Positions 53,232-64,000 are shown, counted from the first letter of the stretch. The stretch is DNA of 64,000 nt from Mesorhabditis belari (GCA_958450365.1 CAUEEP010000729.1:1142501-1206500), one strand, 5' to 3'. The notes: generated by a model not told the origin, from the sequence alone. Program-made: numbers and translations.

Positions 53232-56081
53232 ATGACTGAAGTGGCAAGGATTGCGACGTTGAGGAAATTGAAGTCGTTATCGTGTATCATATGTGGATCT
53301 CAATGTAAGCCAACTTTTCTAAATATAACATTTGTTTTTTTTCAGTTGTAGCATCAGCATCTTCGGAACGTAGTCCTCGAATGTTGCAATGTGGTGTCGC
53401 TGTGTGTAGGTGAGTTTATTGGTTTTAAAAGATTGTAACTGATAATTTCGATATATTGATTGCTAAATATAGGATTAATATAGTTAAGCTATATAATAGT
53501 TGCTCTGAACGTTAAGAATGTACGGGTTGGCTGATAATTACGTGTGCGTGATTTTCTTTTCATTGACAGCGCTCTGCAAACATATTTCTAAGAGTTTATG
53601 TTTAAAAAGTAGCTAAGTATTTGTAGTTTTTAAAAATCAAAACCGTTTTTCGAAAGCCTTTCTAGTTTTTTAGTTATGCTCATTCTCGTAACTTTCAAAA
53701 GTAGCCAAAAAGTAGCCACAATCAAGTAGCCAAAATTTAACATTAGGGTTTAAACATAACCTCTTAAAAATATGTTTGCAGAGCGCTGTCAATGAAAAGA
53801 AAATCATGCGGACGTAATTATCAGCCACCCTGCATAAGTAATTATCAGCATAAGTAACTACCATTAATTTAGGAAATGTCATCGAAAAGAAAGAGATCAT
53901 CGTAAAAGAACGCATCATTGTGAAAGAAACGCCGGGCATTGCTTTCGTCTCTTGGATCCAGCTTGGTTTCTCATTGGTAGTTTATCTTTTGAATAAATTA
54001 AAAGAAATTCTAGATATAATCTCTAAGAATGAGGATAAATTTGCTTCAAACGATGTAATTTCTGGACACAAGATACAGGTAACACTTAATATCGTTTTGG
54101 CTAATCTTTAAAATCTAGGGAGTCGCTCTGATTGTTCCATGCTGCACGATATGTCAGGAGCAATGTAAGAAAACTTATACTTTATGAAATCTTTGATTTA
54201 GATTCACTTTCCGAAGCAGAAAATATGCCTTTTGATATGGCTTGTGGTCACGCAATTTGCAACTCTTGCTACTGGTCGACAAGAAGAAAACTAGACACAG
54301 AACAAGTGGTTTTTGCTTATTGGCTTTATAATTTTTGCTTGAGAAAGCTTCAAATGGAAACGAAAAGCCATCTCTTGACGAGTCGCACATTGTCAACAGC
54401 AATAGATGTCGCAAGCCTTACAAGCGCTTTCTTTGGGCTGTCGATTGCCCACTTTGCAATGAGGAGACGCACACATTACGGAATACACACGAGAATGCAT
54501 TTACAAGTAAAGTTGAGATCCTATTCACCTAAATTACTAATCTTTTTAGACTTTTTGCGGGAAATCGATGGTTTAAAGGACAAAAAAGCATCAACAATTG
54601 CTGGTGTAACGTTTACGCCACCACGAAGACCATTGAAAAGAAAGCATCATGAAGTCATGAAAGAAATACCCGAAGAGGAAGGGACTTTGCAAATTTGCAC
54701 TCGATGTGAGAGCATAGTAAGTTGTTGAAGTAAGGCTTAACTCTTACAAGGGAATGGCCAGAAATGGCCGTGATCGTTTGGGATGAGTCATACCTCATTC
54801 GATAGATCTCATGATGAATATTGATGACCAAAAAAATTAGCTGCCCAAAGTAACTCTACAACGAGAAGTAAGGCCAACAAGGAGCCAAAAATGACGTTTT
54901 TGACCCTCCTTGGCGGAGCTGGAACTTTTTACTGAATCAGTACTTTTGAGTAACCTTTTTTTGCATGTAATAGAACTTGAATGAAACTAAAAATAGTAAA
55001 ATTTGATTCCCAAAGTATTTATAAAATTTTACATTTCAAAGCTATTGATTTTAGCCAAAGTTTACGGAATTTTTTTTACTTACTGAATAGGAACATCTTA
55101 AGTTTTTACAATTAATGAAAGTTTATTTTTTAGTTTCATTCAACTTCTATTACATGCAAAAAAAGGTTACTCAAAAGTACTGATTCAGTAAAAAGTTCCA
55201 GCTCCGCCAAGGAGGGTCTTTTTTGACCCTCCTTGGCGTCATTTTTGCTCCTTGTTGGCCCCATTTCTCGTTGTAGAGTTACTTTGGGCAGCTAATTTTT
55301 TTGGTCATCAATATTCATCATGAGATCTATCGAATGAGGTATGACTCATCCCAAACGATCACGGCCATTTCTGGCCATTCTCTTGTTCGCTAGCAACAAT
55401 TTAAAACTATTGAGTATTGTTAATTGTCAAAGTTAATCTACCATCAACCTACTATAATTTGACTTCCAGGAGAAGCCATGCCGAATGTTTTCGTGTCAAA
55501 GATGTGTCGAAGAGGTGAGTCACTGTTGTTATCGTTCTGAAAAATTTCCTTGCAGATATGTGGTACATGTGCTATTCAATACCACCAGGATCATTTTGAG
55601 TTTGTGAAAAGAAATGGGCAGCTTGAGGTTTATTCTCATTTTTTTTGAGAAGTGTTTTATTTTTAGGTAGAACAACGCATAAAAAAGTATGGAGAGGAAT
55701 TTGTTGCCGAATTTGAAATTACTAGAAACAACTTGGAATGCTTAAATAACTCGCTTACTAACGAACAAAAGAACATTGCCGAGGTTTGTTCTGAAGTTTT
55801 TGTATCGAGATTATCGTCTTTAGATTTTCAAAAGTCTTTCACGGGGATTGAGCTCAACGGTAACGGCTAGTTTCTGCTCTGATATCAGGTACCGCTTTTT
55901 TTTCAAGTCTATTACATAGGTCCTATTGTTTAGTAAACACTTGGACCACTTGCGGCAGCTGAATAAAAACTATTCGGTGCAATGGAATTTACTTCGCGAA
56001 AATCTTGAGGTAATTTTTGAAATTTTTGCAATTTAGTTTTTAAATTAAGATTCTTACTACTGAAATTAGTGCTGCAACTAG
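53232..56081 (+). CDS. TRIM-like RING, B-box and coiled-coil protein
   Basis: Likely E3 ubiquitin ligase. Exons in continuous phase: 53873-54078, 54119-54164, 54202-54308, 54344-54506, 54550-54716, 55470-55514, 55556-55627, 55667-55783, 55824-55888, 55934-56009, 56070-56081 (357 codons). RING: PCCTICQEQ, MACGHAICNSCYW, DCPLCNEE. B-box-like: ICTRCESI, CRMFSCQRCVEEICGTC, QYHQDHFEF. Then coiled coil (VEQRIKKYGEEFVAEF). A hydrophobic stretch (GIAFVSWIQLGFSLVVYLL) precedes the RING. Upstream, exons 53232-53304 (MTEVARIATLRKLKS, LSCIICGSQ) and 53346-53409 (MLQCGVAVCRKC, a second RING-like half with H to V) join each other in phase but not to 53873, so the 5' structure is unresolved: missing exon, frameshift or separate gene. 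A pyrimidine-poor TTTAG acceptor lies 22 nt before the ATG. AATAAA at 56151. Confidence 0.75.
53524..53830. mobile_element. 307-bp MITE in the TRIM-like gene
   Basis: Arms of about 80 bp (53524-53605, 53750-53830) are reverse complements; ends GGGTTGGCTGATAATTACG and CGTAATTATCAGCCACCC. It lies in the intron where the reading frame of the gene cannot be joined. Confidence 0.8.
54752..55382. mobile_element. 631-bp near-perfect hairpin (MITE) in a TRIM intron
   Basis: About 240-bp arms: GGAATGGCCAGAAATGGCCG and onward is repeated as its complement at 55132-55382, around a loop of about 140 bp. Arms appear more than 95% matched by eye. The intron runs 54717-55469. Confidence 0.88.
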
Positions 56082-56415
56082 AAGATAACAAATCATTTTT
56101 GGTGCCAATGCATTTTAAATTTATAGTTTGTGCTTTTTGTTTGTGTTTTGAATAAACATTTGATACTTGTTACCTTCTGAATCATAGTAGTTAATGCAAT
56201 TGTAAATATTGGTTTTAAAAGTATGTTGCTATTAAGAAAATGGTAGTTTTGCATAAGTTGCTAACAAAATTTGCATTTGAACATGAGCTGTAAGCTAAAT
56301 TTCCATTCGAAAAAGCTGATTGGCATCTATTTCTCTGATAAACAGAACTGCGTTCCCTAGAAATTTTATTTGCAATATTTCCTATTTCTTTAAACTTCTA
56401 CAAGTTCGATCCACG

Positions 56416-58640
56416 ATGAGCGAACTTGTACAGCTTAAAAGTGGCCAAAAGGTTTGTTATTTCGATTTATTTTCATTGTTTTGTTTTGTTTTATCCTTTG
56501 TCTAACCTATTTTGTTAGTTTATGTTCTTTTTGCAGATAGATGATTGGATAGTCGTGAAGAAGCTTGGCGAGGGAGCGTTCGGTGCTGTATACGAGGTGA
56601 AGAAAGAAAAGGAGGCAAAGAGTTATGCGCTTAAGGTGGGTTTTTGTGGTGCTTATATTGTTTAGTTTCCCCGAAGCTTGTTTGTAGTCTAAAACCTGAT
56701 TTTTTTTTTCGAATCATTCGGCAGATCTCTAAAAATTTTGGTTTATAGCAATTGATCTGGTTAAAAAAAGCAGAAGGATTGTTTTGATTCGTAGGAATTC
56801 ACAATTATACATTTGTTTTAGGTTGAAGCAAAAGACGACCCTATTGGCATGCTCAAAATGGAACTCTACGTAATGATGGCTTTAAAGAACACGAGAAAGA
56901 AAGTATGAATGTTTTGCTAGTTTTAAACGCTTTGCTTTTAGGCCCGTCACTTCTGCGAACTCGCCGACAAAGGAATGACATTCAACTTCAGATACATCGT
57001 GATGACACTTGTTGGTAAAAGTATCCAGGTTTGTACAAATATCGTTATTATTCTAATAAAAGCCCCGGGGCTTCTATTTTTCAATCCTCTTCCAAAGAGG
57101 ATTTCTATTTTTCAATGCAAAAATTAAAAATTGGACAAATTTTTGTGATAGACTCTTGGTAACAATTCCGTTCTCCAGCTAAATCGACGTCAAATGTCGC
57201 CCGTTTCTTTTTAAACGTTTTGCTTGGCTTTCTTGCTGTACAAGCTTTTTTTTCTTGTCCGATCCATCGCCGAAGCATTGCACGATCAACTCGATACTTC
57301 TTTGTGGCCACATGCATAGGAAAATCCTTGGCGTATTTGACAGCTTCCAATTTGAGCTCCTTTGAATAAGCCTTGCGCTTTCGGGAAGGGCCGAATGATT
57401 CTTCGTCGTTCACTTCACTTGAGCAATTTGTTCCTCGAACATTGAGCGATCGTTTCCTCGTTCACCTTGTTCGTTGGCCAAACCTGATCGTAGAGGCCTC
57501 ATATGTGCTCATGGTACTCTTTGAAAAATTCTTGCAAAATCCTGCCCTAATAAAAAGAGTAAAATACCTATTTTTAGTTATGGCAATTTTTGGGTTACGG
57601 CATAAAAAGCTCAAAAAAGGGCTTCTATTAGAGTTTTTACAGTAATTTTTTCCTCTTAACGACTTTGCTTCAGGAGCTACGAGCAAATGCGCCGATGAAG
57701 AAATTCTCGATGGGGACGGCTTTGTCGATTGGAAAGCTTTGCCTGGAATCGATCGAAGATTTACATGATGTCGGCATTCTTCACAGGTACTTGTGACTTA
57801 TAAAGTCCAAAGTGTTTTTAATATTTAACTTAGGGATATTAAGCCTGGAAACTACGCGATCGGACGAAAAGAACAACATGAATTGCGTCGAGTAATTTGG
57901 TTGTTTAAACCTCTGCTAAAAAATCATCTAGATTTTTATGCTCGACTTTGGCATGGCACGGAAATTTGTGAAAAAAGACGGAGTGCTGCGTAATCCACGA
58001 ATAAAAGCCGGATTTCGAGGTGGATTTGGCTTTCTTTTGTTTTTTAGATAACCTTTTACTTTAGGCACAGTTAAGTATGCACCTTTAGCATGTCACGTGC
58101 AAAGGGAACAAAGCAGAAAGGTCAAACGATTTGACTTGATATATACTGAACCTTCACTGCCATTGACATTGCTTTGATTTAGGATGATATCGAGAGCTGG
58201 CTTTACATGGTTATTGAGTTTACCGTTGGCACTCTTCCATGGCGAAATCTAACGGACCCAAATGATGTGGGACTCTTCAAAAAGGATTGCAAAGGGGTTT
58301 TGTCAAAATTTCGGTTTCCCTAGATTTGATTTCACAAAATTGTGAAGCTAAAAAAGCTATATCTTAAAAATATTGTGATGTAATTTTTAGGATCGTTACA
58401 AGTGTCTTTTTGGCGGATGTCCACGGCAGTACCTCGAAATTTTTCCGATTCTCGACCGCGGCAAATTCTTTGACACTCCCGAGTATGAGGTGATCTACGG
58501 ATTGTTACACGATGCAATCAAGACAACACATTCGACAGTTTGTTCATGATTTTTTTTATAAACTCATTTCCTTTGTTTAGGAATATCCATACGATTGGGA
58601 AACGGAGGAATGGGAGAAACGAGTCGCTGAAAAAAAATGA
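56416..58640 (+). CDS. CK1/TTBK-like serine/threonine kinase
   Basis: Eleven exons in phase: 56416-56451, 56537-56635, 56822-56902, 56942-57028, 57674-57786, 57834-57891, 57932-58019, 58065-58120, 58183-58296, 58391-58537, 58581-58640; 312 residues, the size of nematode TTBK-like kinases. Motifs in order: glycine loop LGEGAFGAVYEV, ATP-binding Lys in YALKVEAK, Glu of helix C in KMELYVMMAL, catalytic loop HRDIKPGNYAIG, DFG in LDFGMARKF, and the CK1-group activation segment FRGTVKYAPLACH with RKDDIESWLYMVIEF. All catalytic residues are present, so it should be active. Such kinases are greatly expanded in worms and often sperm-enriched; expression here is unknown. The first exon has only 12 codons. 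Intron 4 (57029-57673) carries a transposon. Confidence 0.9.
57053..57627. mobile_element. 575-bp transposon in a kinase intron
   Basis: Ends TAATAAAAGCCC and GGGCTTCTATTA are reverse complements with one mismatch, flanked by TA-containing sequence. A psq/BrkDBD-type DNA-binding frame lies inside. Confidence 0.65.
57105..57413 (-). pseudogene. Transposase DNA-binding domain fragment (BrkDBD/psq type)
   Basis: The minus frame encodes RKRKAYSKELKLEAVKYAKD, then KKYRVDRAMLRRWIGQEKK. This K.Y....K.EAV.YA...A..K..V....R.W..Q pattern is the N-terminal helix-turn-helix common in pogo- and Kolobok-type transposases. It ends after about 100 codons without a catalytic domain. A domesticated short gene cannot be excluded, but its position inside inverted ends favours a transposon remnant. 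Confidence 0.65.
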
Positions 58641-59240
58641 AAAAACGAAAACGAAACCTTGAATGATGAGGATAAAGGCTTTGAAACTTTTTTACTTTTC
58701 ATTTCGCAAATTTGCATGTAGCCCTTTTATTGGACCTAAGTTTCGTAAAAGTGTGCCTGCTGACGCAAAAACTATAGTCACTCGAGAAAAAATTTTTGAG
58801 TAAAGAGGTCCTGATTGGGATTCATTTTATGATCCACCCACAAACAGATGGGACTTCTCGGCTTGGATGGGGGAACTCATCAGCCTTTTCGTCCTCACCC
58901 AACATTCAGTCTACTGTAGTTGAATGGAAAAAGATGGAATTTGGTGGATTGGGATCAAGGGACGAATAGCATTTCGTAAGAATTATGGATTACTGTAAGA
59001 GAGACAGGCTATAGTAACCCGCAAAGTTTCTAAGGTAGTTTTAGAGACTACTGTAACAGCAATTGAAATACCTTGGAAATGCAAATCGTTCCTTGATCAC
59101 AAAATCATCAAAAGTACTTCTGAGACAATGGATTACGGTAGTTTTTTTTCTAGAGGACACTTTTTAGAAACCAATTTTTATATCAAGAGATTTTTAACAA
59201 TCGTCTTTTTTTGATCTCTGATCGATCTTCGTGCAATCGA
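58641..59240. other. Intergenic sequence downstream of the kinase
   Basis: Holds scattered TTACTGTA/TACAGTA motifs. No exon recognised. Confidence 0.4.
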
Positions 59241-59488
59241 AACCCGTTTGCACAAATTTATGACATTGCAAAGAGATTGGCGAAAAGATTGGCTCCTATT
59301 TTTGGAGCCAAATGAAGTGCCGTTTAAACTACAGTATCGAGCCGAGCGTTTTGATGATGTGAAGGGGCGGGGTGGATTTGTGAGGGTAATACGGCCCCTC
59401 ATCCCATCCCATCCCTTCACTCTTCGGCCTCATCCCAGAGAGCGCCCCTCAACCCATCCATTTCATCTGCCCCAAAATCTCTACAGAT

Positions 59489-59554
59489 ATGCTTCTCAAG
59501 GGACTCCTCTTGGCCCTCGTCATGCTCGTCTTTGATGCAATGGTGGGCGCGCAG
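59489..59554 (+). CDS. Signal-peptide exon of an otherwise unseen gene
   Basis: After a CTACAG acceptor, an ATG opens MLLKGLLLALVMLVFDAMVG, then AQ and a GTGAGT donor at 59555. The hydrophobic core and small residues before the end are typical of a signal peptide, so the product is probably secreted. The short leader suggests trans-splicing. The next exon was not found before transposon debris begins at about 59750; the gene may be truncated or continue further on. Confidence 0.5.
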
Positions 59555-59749
59555 GTGAGTGAAAAGGTTTTCTTATGAAAATATCAATACTATGACAAAA
59601 ATGATTGTAGTTTTGTTTGTTTGAGCTCTTCTGGCTTGAATTGCGTATTACGCTGAATTTAACTATTTAACTGAAGCATATTTACTATTTAACTAAAGCC
59701 TCTTAGATAGCAACGCAAATAAAATAATATTTACGAATTTGATCGGACT

Positions 59750-60395
59750 TTGGTTGCCACAACTTCAGTACGTATTCTACAGCTATTTCCAAAGGGTCTC
59801 AAAAGTTTCTTGCAACGATCCACTTCTCTTTTGCTTCATCTCATCGTTTAAGCAATGTCCGATTACATCTTTTCGTGCCTTCATTCCGTTTTTTTAAAGA
59901 ATTCGGTGCACTGTGGTCTTTGAGATTCCAATTGCAGCAGTCATCTTTCGGGTTACGGTTCCTATTTTGATCTAATACGGTTCCAATACGGTTCCTATTT
60001 TGATCTAATATGGTTCTAATACGGTTCCAATACGTTTCCAATACGTTTCCAATACGTTTCCAATACGGTTTCAATAAGGTTCCAATACGGTTCTTATTTT
60101 GATCTAATACGGTCGAGTTTTTCTGTGATCTCGGCTTTCTTTTCTGTCATCTCGAAAGATCTGTTGAAAGATCTTTCGACGATTGATTCGATTGTTGGCC
60201 ATGTGGCAATGGCAACCGTCGATTGTTCTTTCGACCGCGTCCTGATCGATCTTTCAATTTCCCAGTCTCTTTGTGACGCTTGATTGCTTTTGAAGGCGCT
60301 TGATTGCTTTTGAAAGCTCCATCACCGATTTGCCATCTTGTGAGAGTCGAACCATGGCTGGTCGCAAATCCAATTGTGATTTCATCCTGAAAAAA
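59750..60395 (-). pseudogene. Tc1-type transposase N-terminal remnant, split by a minisatellite
   Basis: Minus-strand pieces: PAMVRLSQDGKSVMELSKAI (60350-60290), RHKETGKLKDRSGRGRK (60275-60220) and, beyond the array, RKMTAAIGISKTTVHRIL (59950-59895) with a stop and then NGMKARKDVIG. They follow Tc1 order (HTH, then I..Y..TG...DR..GR, then A...GIS..TV.R.L). Several frameshifts. Confidence 0.7.
59952..60115. repeat. GTTCCAATACG array inside the Tc1 remnant
   Basis: About twelve units, including TATTTTGATCTAATACG, as at 16370-16470. Confidence 0.88.
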
Positions 60396-60424
60396 GCCAA
60401 TACAAAAACCAATACTAAAGAATT

Positions 60425-60799
60425 TTAGTGCAAAAGAAAAGAAAAAACAGTAAAAGAAGGAGATAAAACAATAAATCTGTCAAAACAAGATTCGCTCCAT
60501 AATTTTGGGACACTGTACTTATGAGAAGAGTGAACTTTTACTTGATGAGTGAACTTGATCACTTTGAGTCTTTGGACCTTTGGAGGAACTTTGGAAAACT
60601 TGTTGGCAGTTTTGTAACGGTTCAGAAGATGAAGCTTGCTTTCATTTTTTCCATTCAACTTCCCAAACCATCTTACAATTAGTTTTTTCATTGAGCGTTG
60701 ATTGAGCTGTACCACCCGCAGCTTTCCGACAATTCCCTTGGCTTTAATAACCGGAGTGCCATTCTCCACGGTCCACGGAATACTTTCATCCGCTGCCAA
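60425..60799 (-). other. Open frame of unknown status
   Basis: A 124-codon minus frame (MAADESIPWTVENGTPVIKA onward) rich in Lys and without frameshift, lying between Tc1 debris and a foldback element. WTVENGTPVIKAKG could be transposon-derived; I recognise no domain. No splice or promoter evidence. Confidence 0.25.
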
Positions 60800-60861
60800 T
60801 AGAACCTCGGTGATCGGTTACGAAAAATTTCGAATCCTCCACTCGCTCTCAAATGAAAATA

Positions 60862-61490
60862 CAATCGACTCTCTCTATAACGAAATGGAAGGGGCCAAAA
60901 AAATTCTCTGTTATATAGAGTGCCATTTTATAAAGCTTAGCGTCGGCCGGGATCAAAATTCCATTATATAGAAGTTCCGAGTGCTATGGGAGTTTAGGGG
61001 AAGCACTCAAAATTTGCCTTTAACTTCTTTGTCGATTTTCACGCGATTTTTACTATTTATTTAAAAAATAACAATTTTAACAGATTTTCTAACTCGTTTT
61101 TTATATTTTTATTTACTTTCTTTATTTAGTTATGGCGGGTATCGTTGCAGCAAATAGATTAGAGTTAAACATTTAATCTATTGAGCATTTAATCTATTGA
61201 AAGAATGACGCAAAATTGCCGCAATAGTTGCTTTTATTTTGATTGAAAAGTTGTTGTTGTTGTTGTTAAAATAAATAGTCAAAATCGCGTGAAAATCAAA
61301 AAAGAAGTTAAAGGCAAATTGATGTAACCAAATAGGAATTATAAAGAACCAAATAGGAACCAAATACGAACCAAATAGGAGCCATAAAGGAACAAATAGG
61401 AACCAAATAGGAAATGGAAATTTTGAGTGTCCCCCGAAACTCCTAAACACCGAGTTCCGTTATAGAGAGAATCAACTGTAGATTGTTTTT
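60862..61490. mobile_element. Foldback element with Tigger-like ends
   Basis: CAATCGACTCTCTCTATAAC (left) faces GTTATAGAGAGAATCAACTG (right). Inner strings CTATGGGAGTTTAGGGGAAG and CCCCCGAAACTCCTAAAC are also inverted. Ends of the form CAGTTGA.TCTCTATAACG are common in pogo/Tigger elements. No intact gene inside. Confidence 0.65.
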
Positions 61491-61832
61491 TCATTTCAAA
61501 GAGAAACATAAAATTTATCGCATAAAACAATAATTTCAATCAATCTAACAAAAATAAGACAAAAACAACAAAAAAAATGAAAAAGAAACGACGACGCGGC
61601 GCTCCTATCGACTACCTCCAAATGGCGGCGACGTCAATTGGATGGCGACGTCTCGCGAAAATTAACTTTAAAATCTGCGACAGAAAGAGTTGGGATCATT
61701 TCATGGGAAAACTTTCTTTTTACAATAATTTTTCTTTTTTGTTTCTTGATAATTTTGTGGGTTTTGAACTTACGCTCTATCCAAAATTTCTGTAAATGCA
61801 TTTCCATTAGACTTTTTTAATGAATTCATATA

Positions 61833-61930
61833 TATTGGGTTGGTGAATTGAAAACTGCCGGCTATTGTCATATGTGACAGTTTGAGCACTTTCTTCAAAA
61901 GAAACCCATTCTGGTGTCAATGGAAAAAAA
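61833..61930. mobile_element. Left end of a mariner-end MITE (partial copy 1)
   Basis: TATTGGGTTGGTGAATTGAA through TTCTGGTGTCAATGGAAA, then unrelated sequence. Confidence 0.75.
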
Positions 61931-62195
61931 AAGACTGAAAAAATAAAACAGGACGAAAGACTGAAAAATTCTTTGTGGCGGGGCCCTTTTATTGCGTCGG
62001 GTTACGGTAGTTTCCGACGTTTGGCGCGGAAACGTCTGAAAGTACGGTGGACGGTCCATCTGAAAGGCATCTGTCCGCCAGAATTTTATTATTTCAAGAG
62101 AGAATTCCTTTAAGTTGATTTAAAATAAAATAAAATTAAACCCAATTTGTTTAATTACTTTTTTAATTATTTATTATTTATTATTATTTTTAATT

Positions 62196-62400
62196 TATTG
62201 GGTTGGTGAATTGAAAACTGCGGGCTATTGTCATATGTGACAGTTTGAGCACTTTCTTCAAAAGAAACCCATTCTGGTGTCAATGGAAAAGTTGTAGAGA
62301 ATCAAAAGTGAAGCTTATATCCAAATTTTCAGAACGATTCAAAAACTGGTTTTCAAGAAATGTCAAATTTACGAATTTTCACAGATGAAATGACGGAAAA
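62196..62400. mobile_element. Mariner-end MITE, truncated copy 2
   Basis: Same left end followed by about 110 bp of interior (AGTTGTAGAGAATCAAAAGT), then an R1/R2 unit takes over at about 62385. Confidence 0.75.
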
Positions 62401-62592
62401 GGAGGGGGGGGGGGGTTACGGTATCTGTCTGTCTTTCTGTCTGTCTTTCTGTCTGCCTTACTGTACGGGCATTTTTTCAGCCGTATTTTGACCAATATTT
62501 CATTTTGCATGAATATTATATTTTAAGTTGTTTTTGGTGTCATTCGATGTGTAATTTCATTCTTCATCAAATGATCGTTTAAATAGTCAATA
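62385..62592. repeat. R1/R2 unit interrupted by a MITE
   Basis: GAAATGACGGAAAAGG, G-run, TCTGTCTGTCTTTC, CTGTACGGGCATTTTTTCAG and an R2 arm cut at TCAATATA by the insertion of MITE copy 3. Confidence 0.7.
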
Positions 62593-63134
62593 TATTGGGT
62601 TGGTGAATTGAAAACTGCCGGCTATTGTCATATGCCCCTTTTTGAGCACTTTCTTCAAAAGAAACCTATTCTGGTGTCAATGGAAAAGTTGTAGAGAATC
62701 AAAAATCAAGCTTATATCCAAATTTTCAGAAAGATTCAAAAACTGGTTTTCAAGAAATGCCAAATTTACGAGTTTTCACAAAACTTACAACAAAATTTGC
62801 ATTTTAAGCGGAACTACTGAGTGTATCTTTTTGCAAATTTGGCTATAACCCTAATTTTTGATTCTCTACAACTTTTCTATTGACACCAAAATGGGTTTCT
62901 TTTGAAGAAAGTGCTCAAACTGGGACATCTCCAGTCCTCCATTTTTGAGTCTCACACTTGTCTCACACACAAACCAAAATCCTACTACGAAAGAGAAATC
63001 CGCAAATTGCCTGTAAAATGGGCAGAAGTCGTCAATAATAATGGAAATTATTTGGAATGAATTTATGGTTTTATGTTGAATAAATTTTAGTTCAAAGTTC
63101 AAAGTCCCGCAGTTTTCAATTCACCAACCCAATA
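62593..63134. mobile_element. 542-bp mariner-end MITE, complete copy 3
   Basis: Ends TATTGGGTTGGTGAATTGAA and its complement at 63112-63134. Sub-terminal arms are also inverted (GAGCACTTTCTTCAAAAGAA at 62643 against 62900). TA at both borders. Confidence 0.85.
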
Positions 63135-63690
63135 GTTATCGTTTTTTTTAAAAGGATAACTATTGGGAAGCTAACTTCTTGAAATCTTCAATTTTGGGAA
63201 GCTAACTCTATTTTGACCACACTAAACTTGTCCCTAAAGTGACTCGATTCCTTTTTTTGGTCACTCGCATTTCGCTTTCGAAATTTCTTCAATGGTTTCG
63301 AGCAATTGAAACACGATCCTTTTCTCAAAATAATCAACAAAGACATAGCGAATGAAAAAGAAAGGAAAATCTCACAGAGGCTGTAATTTAACACTATAAT
63401 TTAAGATTCAAGAACCATTTTAAAGCCAAAGAAAACAAAGAACCTTAAAAAGCCAAATCTTAAGCCAAAAGATTCAATCAAAAATAACCAAATTCTCTGA
63501 AAGAATCAGAAAATTCATCTAGAATTTCTATAGAATGGATTGTAATTGTAATTGTAATTGTAATTGCAGAATTTTTAGGCCCAACAGCAAACGTTCGACC
63601 GACAAGATCGAGACTATCGACCTCTTCAGGTAATCGGAAAGAATTGAACACTTGGGGAAAAATACTTGAGGGAAAATACTTGAGGAAAAA
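63135..63690. other. AT-rich sequence without recognised gene
   Basis: ATTGTA hexamer repeat at 63537-63565; open frames here lack motifs. Confidence 0.4.
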
Positions 63691-63694
63691 CAAT

Positions 63695-63745
63695 TGACCT
63701 TTTGCTTAACCAGCAGACACTCTACCACTAAGTTATTGACCTCTT
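63695..63745 (-). pseudogene. Partial tRNA-like sequence
   Basis: Reverse complement AACTTAGTGGTAGAGTG (A-box) then CTGGTTAAGCA. The B-box half is absent. Confidence 0.4.
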
Positions 63746-63764
63746 CTTTAGTAGAGAAGTAATA

Positions 63765-63950
63765 GGAAAGAAGATAAAGATAGGAGGTAATAGGAGAGAA
63801 GATAAAGAAGATAAAGAAGAAGAAAAGATAAAGAAGAAGAAGAAGAAGAGAAGAAGGAAAAGAGAAAAGAAGAAGAAGAAAAGATAGAAGAAGAAGAAGA
63901 GAAGAAGAAAAGAGAAAGAAGAAGAAGAAAAGATAAAGAAAAAAAAGAGA
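63765..63950. repeat. GAAGAA-rich tract
   Basis: AGAAGAAGAAAAGATAAAG units up to near the right edge. Confidence 0.88.
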
Positions 63951-64000
63951 ATGAATTGAGATTTACATATAGACTTTTTTGGTTTGATTCAGGTTTGATT

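Noticed and set aside
53873..54010. Alternative frame of the TRIM exon giving a Cys/His-rich peptide (KCHRKERDHRK...)
   Set aside because: It is in phase with the preceding exon but hits a stop within the exon, whereas the chosen frame leads to the RING domain.

Overview
This window reads as nuclear DNA of a nematode. Introns end in short pyrimidine-rich acceptors (mostly TTTCAG or TTTTAG). Three first exons begin with such an acceptor a few bases before the ATG, as expected for spliced-leader trans-splicing. There is a CK1/TTBK-type kinase of the kind expanded in worms. Interstitial repeats are built on the nematode telomere hexamer TTAGGC. I cannot name the species. Almost every long open frame here is an artefact of tandem repeats; the real genes are cut into short exons that I assembled by eye and checked for splice phase.

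Layout. 1-2.6 kb: a globin gene (minus, running off the left edge); its 2-kb intron holds a 1.4-kb element with about 210-bp inverted arms, a broken integrase-like frame and a 14-bp minisatellite. 2.7-7.3 kb: tandem arrays, a dispersed microsatellite-bearing repeat, a 267-bp MITE and a 143-bp satellite. 7.7-17.4 kb: an unidentified multi-exon minus-strand gene, with tRNA-derived repeats, telomere-like repeats and MITEs in its introns. 17.5-24.3 kb: no gene recognised; SINE-like units, foldback elements and arrays. 24.4-31.3 kb: uba-5 (UFM1-activating E1, plus), 13 exons giving 404 codons, with arrays or SINE copies in most longer introns. 32.0-33.0 kb: a palindrome of tRNA-like modules. 33.0-36.8 kb: an RGM/DRAG-1-like gene (minus). 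38.6-40.7 kb: an unidentified minus-strand gene fragment. 40.9-41.9 kb: an array of 8-9-bp units containing a 184-bp bacterial-type 16S rRNA fragment. 42-47 kb: arrays and mariner remnants. 47.7-48.4 kb: two tRNA-Ile genes and tRNA-like units. 49-53 kb: a Tigger-like element with perfect inverted ends, a LINE 3' end, a Tc1 remnant and a Merlin-like remnant. 53.2-56.1 kb: a RING/B-box/coiled-coil (TRIM-like) gene. 56.4-58.6 kb: a TTBK-like kinase. 59.5-63.1 kb: a signal-peptide exon, Tc1 and Tigger-like remnants and nested mariner-end MITEs.

The host genes share no pathway: UBA5 activates UFM1, RGM/DRAG-1 is a BMP co-receptor, and the globin, TRIM and TTBK genes are separate. The notable biology is in the non-coding part: many unrelated minisatellites, several sitting inside transposons or SINEs; a repeated head-to-head tRNA-Thr-like/tRNA-Ile cassette; tRNA-headed SINE-like families; and a 16S rRNA fragment inside a tandem array.
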